Shown here: in pieces, positions 4,269-6,020 of the stretch
How positions within the stretch are numbered: position 1 is the first letter of the stretch
Layout of the letters: each line of letters opens with the position of its first letter
Source: Gemmatimonadota bacterium
GTDB lineage: Bacteria > Latescibacterota > UBA2968 > UBA8231
DNA: 6,020 bases
Direction: 5' to 3'
Assembly (NCBI GenBank): GCA_009845645.1
Contig: VXZF01000596.1
Span: forward strand, 1 to 6,020
Position numbers and translations under genes: made by a program
Notes under the pieces: model-generated
Database searches by the model: none
What the model was told of the DNA's origin: nothing
Seen by the model: only the letters and a program-made list of their open reading frames with translations

Positions 4269-4277
4269 GCCTAAGAT
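4249..4277 (+). promoter_or_regulatory. Predicted sigma70-type promoter for the ssb operon
   Basis: TTGACT (4249-4254), a 17-base spacer, then TAAGAT (4272-4277, four of six -10 matches). Transcription would start near 4284, giving a leader of about 60 bases. Confidence 0.6.
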
Positions 4278-4303
4278 AAGCAAAATTGCGAACATTAATG
4301 AGT

Positions 4304-4324
4304 GCGCTTGCGCTTGCAACGCGC
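4304..4324 (+). promoter_or_regulatory. Hairpin in the ssb leader just before the ribosome binding site
   Basis: GCGCTTGC (4304-4311) pairs with GCAA and GCGC (4316-4319, 4321-4324), 8 pairs with one bulged C and a GCTT tetraloop. It ends 6 bases before AAAGGAG (4331-4337), close enough to affect ribosome access or mRNA stability. No T tract follows. Confidence 0.4.
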
Positions 4325-4344
4325 TCGCAGAAAGGAGTGAATAT

Positions 4345-4821
4345 ATGGCTCGTGGGGTAAACAAAGTAATCTTGATCGGCAATTTGGGTAGCGATCCCGA
4401 AGTGCGCTACACGCCGGACGGAGTGCCCGTAGCCAATTTTAACTTGGCCACCTCTGAAAGCTGGAACGACCGCAATACGGGCGAGCGCCAGGAGCGGACT
4501 GAATGGCATCGGCTCGTGCTCTGGCGCAAGCTGGCCGAGATCGCCGGACAGTACCTCAAAAAGGGTGCTAAGATCTATGTCGAGGGCAAGCTACAAACGC
4601 GATCTTGGGACGACCAGAGCGGCCAGAAGCGCTATACAACTGAGATTGTGGTCAACGACATGCAGATGCTCGATTCTCGCGGCGAGGGAGGTGGTAGTGG
4701 CAGAGGCGGTAGAGATGCGGACTACTCCGACCGGCCAGCTAGCGGGCAAAACTTTGGTCCGGCCGCCCAGCCGACTGCGCCCCCGCCGCCGGGTGGCGAC
4801 GACGACGATCTGCCGTTCTAA
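4345..4821 (+). CDS. ssb: Single-stranded DNA-binding protein SSB
   Basis: Coats single-stranded DNA in replication, recombination and repair and recruits partners through its tail. The OB-fold domain covers about residues 1-110: [20 protein letters not shown], then [45 protein letters not shown] and [13 protein letters not shown] Gly-rich flexible linker (about 113-150) follows, then the acidic tip DDDDLPF that binds partner proteins. At 158 residues it is a standard single-OB SSB, expected to act as a tetramer. ATG at 4345 is chosen because AAAGGAG (4331-4337) lies 7 nt upstream and the family begins just before the GVNKV strand; the frame is open further upstream only by chance. It is first in an operon with the phospholipase C-like gene 2 nt downstream, and divergent from ftsA. 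Confidence 0.97.
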   Translation: MARGVNKVILIGNLGSDPEVRYTPDGVPVANFNLATSESWNDRNTGERQERTEWHRLVLWRKLAEIAGQYLKKGAKIYVEGKLQTRSWDDQSGQKRYTTEIVVNDMQMLDSRGEGGGSGRGGRDADYSDRPASGQNFGPAAQPTAPPPPGGDDDDLPF

Positions 4822-4823
4822 GT

Positions 4824-5678
4824 TTGGCGGGCAGCTTCTTTCACTTGTGGCTGGCCGAGCGGGTCTTTCCCCTAGTTTTTGGCGATTGCGCGGACGAAGG
4901 AAAGATGCAGGCGGCCTTTGCTGCCGGGTCTGTAGGCCCGGATATCGGTTTTTTTCCCGGTGGTCCGGCGGCCTTGTCGCACCGCGCACATCTGGAGCGC
5001 TGCGGCGATTTTTTGCGCGCCCTTATCCAAGGGGCCGCCAGCGCTGACGAGCGGGCGTTTGCTGCGGGTTGGGGACTGCACGTCTATGCGGATATGGCCG
5101 TACATCCTTGGGTCGAGGCCCGCGTGGCCGCCTTGCTCCGTGAGGGGACCCGGCCCGCTGTGCCTGATTTGTGGCACATGCGTTTGGAATGGGGGATTGA
5201 TTGCCGCTTGCTGGCTAGCGCGGGAATGGACGGGTTGTGGAGTGCGCGCTTGCACTTTCCCCGCCGCGCTGATGGCCGCAGCTTGCTAGGGGAAGTGGGG
5301 AAGGCTTTCTATGGTCGAGATGCCGATGAGAGCCTGCTGGAACGAGGGGAGGAGGCCACCGCCCTGTGGCTGCAGCGAATTCCCAAAATTCTCTGGTGGG
5401 GAGGACACATCCGCGTGGCCGGACGCCGCCCTAATCCCCTTTGTACATTGGCATTTGCCCATCTGGGGCGCAAGGTCCTCGGAGATTGGCTCCAGCACTG
5501 GGAGCGCTTTAAGGATGGCGCGGCCCTAGCCCGTCCGCTGTTGCCTTCAGACCAAACCTACGAGCAGGTCGTCAAGCTGGGCGAGTCGGCAGTGGAACAG
5601 TTTTGTCGCGGGTTTGACGAGGGCTTCACCCAGTTGGGCAATCCCGATTTATACACGGGCGAAACAGGCTATGGCTAG
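4824..5678 (+). CDS. Zinc-dependent phospholipase C-like protein
   Basis: Member of the zinc-dependent phospholipase C (alpha-toxin N-domain) fold family, 284 residues. The family signature is clear: FFHLWLAE at the N-terminus, GSVGPDIGFFPGG (35-47), LSHRAH (51-56) and GWGLHVYADMAVHPW (82-96). Candidate metal ligands follow the order known from Bacillus cereus PLC: H7, D40, H53 (or H56), H86, D90, H94, H118 and E122, including both HxxxD and HxxxE pairs. An active trinuclear zinc site is therefore plausible. Unlike secreted toxins there is no signal peptide, so it is probably cytosolic; substrate unknown. Start: TTG at 4824, 2 nt after the ssb stop, puts the first conserved His at residue 7 as in the family; no ribosome binding site is seen, suggesting translational coupling to ssb. 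Its 3' end overlaps the next gene by 8 nt. Confidence 0.85.
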   Translation: MAGSFFHLWLAERVFPLVFGDCADEGKMQAAFAAGSVGPDIGFFPGGPAALSHRAHLERCGDFLRALIQGAASADERAFAAGWGLHVYADMAVHPWVEARVAALLREGTRPAVPDLWHMRLEWGIDCRLLASAGMDGLWSARLHFPRRADGRSLLGEVGKAFYGRDADESLLERGEEATALWLQRIPKILWWGGHIRVAGRRPNPLCTLAFAHLGRKVLGDWLQHWERFKDGAALARPLLPSDQTYEQVVKLGESAVEQFCRGFDEGFTQLGNPDLYTGETGYG

Positions 5679-6020
5679 CGCCGAAGTACTCCTGAGTTTT
5701 GGCGTGGGGCTGGCCGCCGTGGGGTTGATTTACGCAGCGGTGCGCCTCTGTAGATCGCGGGCTTCTCTCTCGCCTCTTTTGGCTGAGATTTTAGCCTCCC
5801 GCGTCCAGTATGCGTTGGCGGGGCTAGTTTTCGGCTTGCTCGCACCGTTGGACATGCGGCCCAGTCTCAGCGCGGCGGCCGATCTGGCTGCGGCGTTTTT
5901 AGTGGGGATTTTCGGGTTAGTAGTCGGATGTAGTATTGAGTTGCGCCTGCTCAGGCACGTTAGCCGACCCCTGCTGTTGTTGGAAATCTGCTATCTGGTC
6001 TTGTTGGGCTTGGGTTTGTG
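5671..6020 (+). CDS. Multi-pass membrane protein, probable cation:proton antiporter, N-terminal part (truncated by window end)
   Basis: ATG at 5671 overlaps the stop of the previous gene by 8 nt (ATGGCTAG), and the frame stays open for 116 codons to the window edge. It is very hydrophobic: helix 1 about residues 5-25, helix 2 about 44-60, helix 3 about 70-88, and a fourth beginning at about 100. The pattern ALAGLVFGLLAPLD, then FLVGIFGLVVGCSIELRLLR, resembles the N-terminal repeat of Na+/H+ exchanger (CPA2/KefB-like) proteins, where a helix with F-x-x-G-x-E-L precedes a basic loop. In such proteins the third conserved helix usually reads GLEL; here it is GCSIEL. The catalytic Asp region would lie beyond the window, so the family is tentative. 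The upstream AACAGG is a weak ribosome binding site, consistent with coupling. Confidence 0.7.
   Translation, partial: MASAEVLLSFGVGLAAVGLIYAAVRLCRSRASLSPLLAEILASRVQYALAGLVFGLLAPLDMRPSLSAAADLAAAFLVGIFGLVVGCSIELRLLRHVSRPLLLLEICYLVLLGLGL

Noticed and set aside
4565..5289. Several long frames over ssb and the phospholipase-like gene on both strands
   Set aside because: They are out-of-frame shadows of two well-supported genes, Arg- and Pro-rich, and have no convincing ribosome binding sites.
1..6020. CRISPR array
   Set aside because: No regularly spaced direct repeats with unique spacers exist anywhere in the window.

Overview
The window comes from a bacterial chromosome of unidentified lineage. 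FtsA with a C-terminal membrane helix, SSB with the DDDLPF tail, a tRNA with encoded CCA, sigma70-like promoters and AAAGGAG-type ribosome binding sites all say Bacteria. Nothing visible fixes the phylum. The right part (about 2.6-6.0 kb) is GC-richer and has housekeeping genes. The left part (about 0.4-2.5 kb) is visibly more AT-rich and holds only small genes I do not recognise, which suggests an accessory block.

Left part: a possible gene start runs off the left edge on the minus strand. Next is a minus-strand run of three closely spaced small genes, in transcription order a Cys-rich protein (994-1248), a coiled-coil/one-helix membrane protein (707-967) and a charged soluble protein (401-685). 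Two copies of a roughly 50-bp hairpin-forming repeat lie at 254-304 and 724-776. Upstream of this run is a 589-bp segment bounded by perfect 29-bp inverted repeats (1278-1306 and 1838-1866), carrying a three-helix membrane protein gene whose best-supported start is a rare ATT. Abutting its right end is a compact leader-like region with a 23-codon ORF, two mutually exclusive hairpins and a T tract. Another long hairpin terminator and one more small gene (2185-2373, GTG start with a perfect Shine-Dalgarno) follow.

Middle: a strong bidirectional terminator (2463-2497) separates the small-gene block from tRNA-Thr(CGT), which has its own promoter, and from ftsA. Both tRNA and ftsA are on the minus strand. 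ftsZ is not next to ftsA, so ftsA here lies outside the usual division cluster.

Right part: ftsA and ssb are divergent. Their predicted promoters are back to back, each with a TTGACT -35 box. The ftsA leader would be about 200 nt long with three consecutive hairpins. The ssb promoter is overlapped by a 9-bp inverted repeat and its leader has a hairpin just before the ribosome binding site. ssb is followed after 2 nt by a TTG-started gene of the zinc-dependent phospholipase C-like family, which overlaps by 8 nt the start of a membrane protein resembling a cation:proton antiporter that runs off the right edge. These three form one operon.

The best candidates for something undescribed are the inverted-repeat-bounded membrane gene with its attenuator-like leader, and the adjacent small-gene run with its hairpin repeats.
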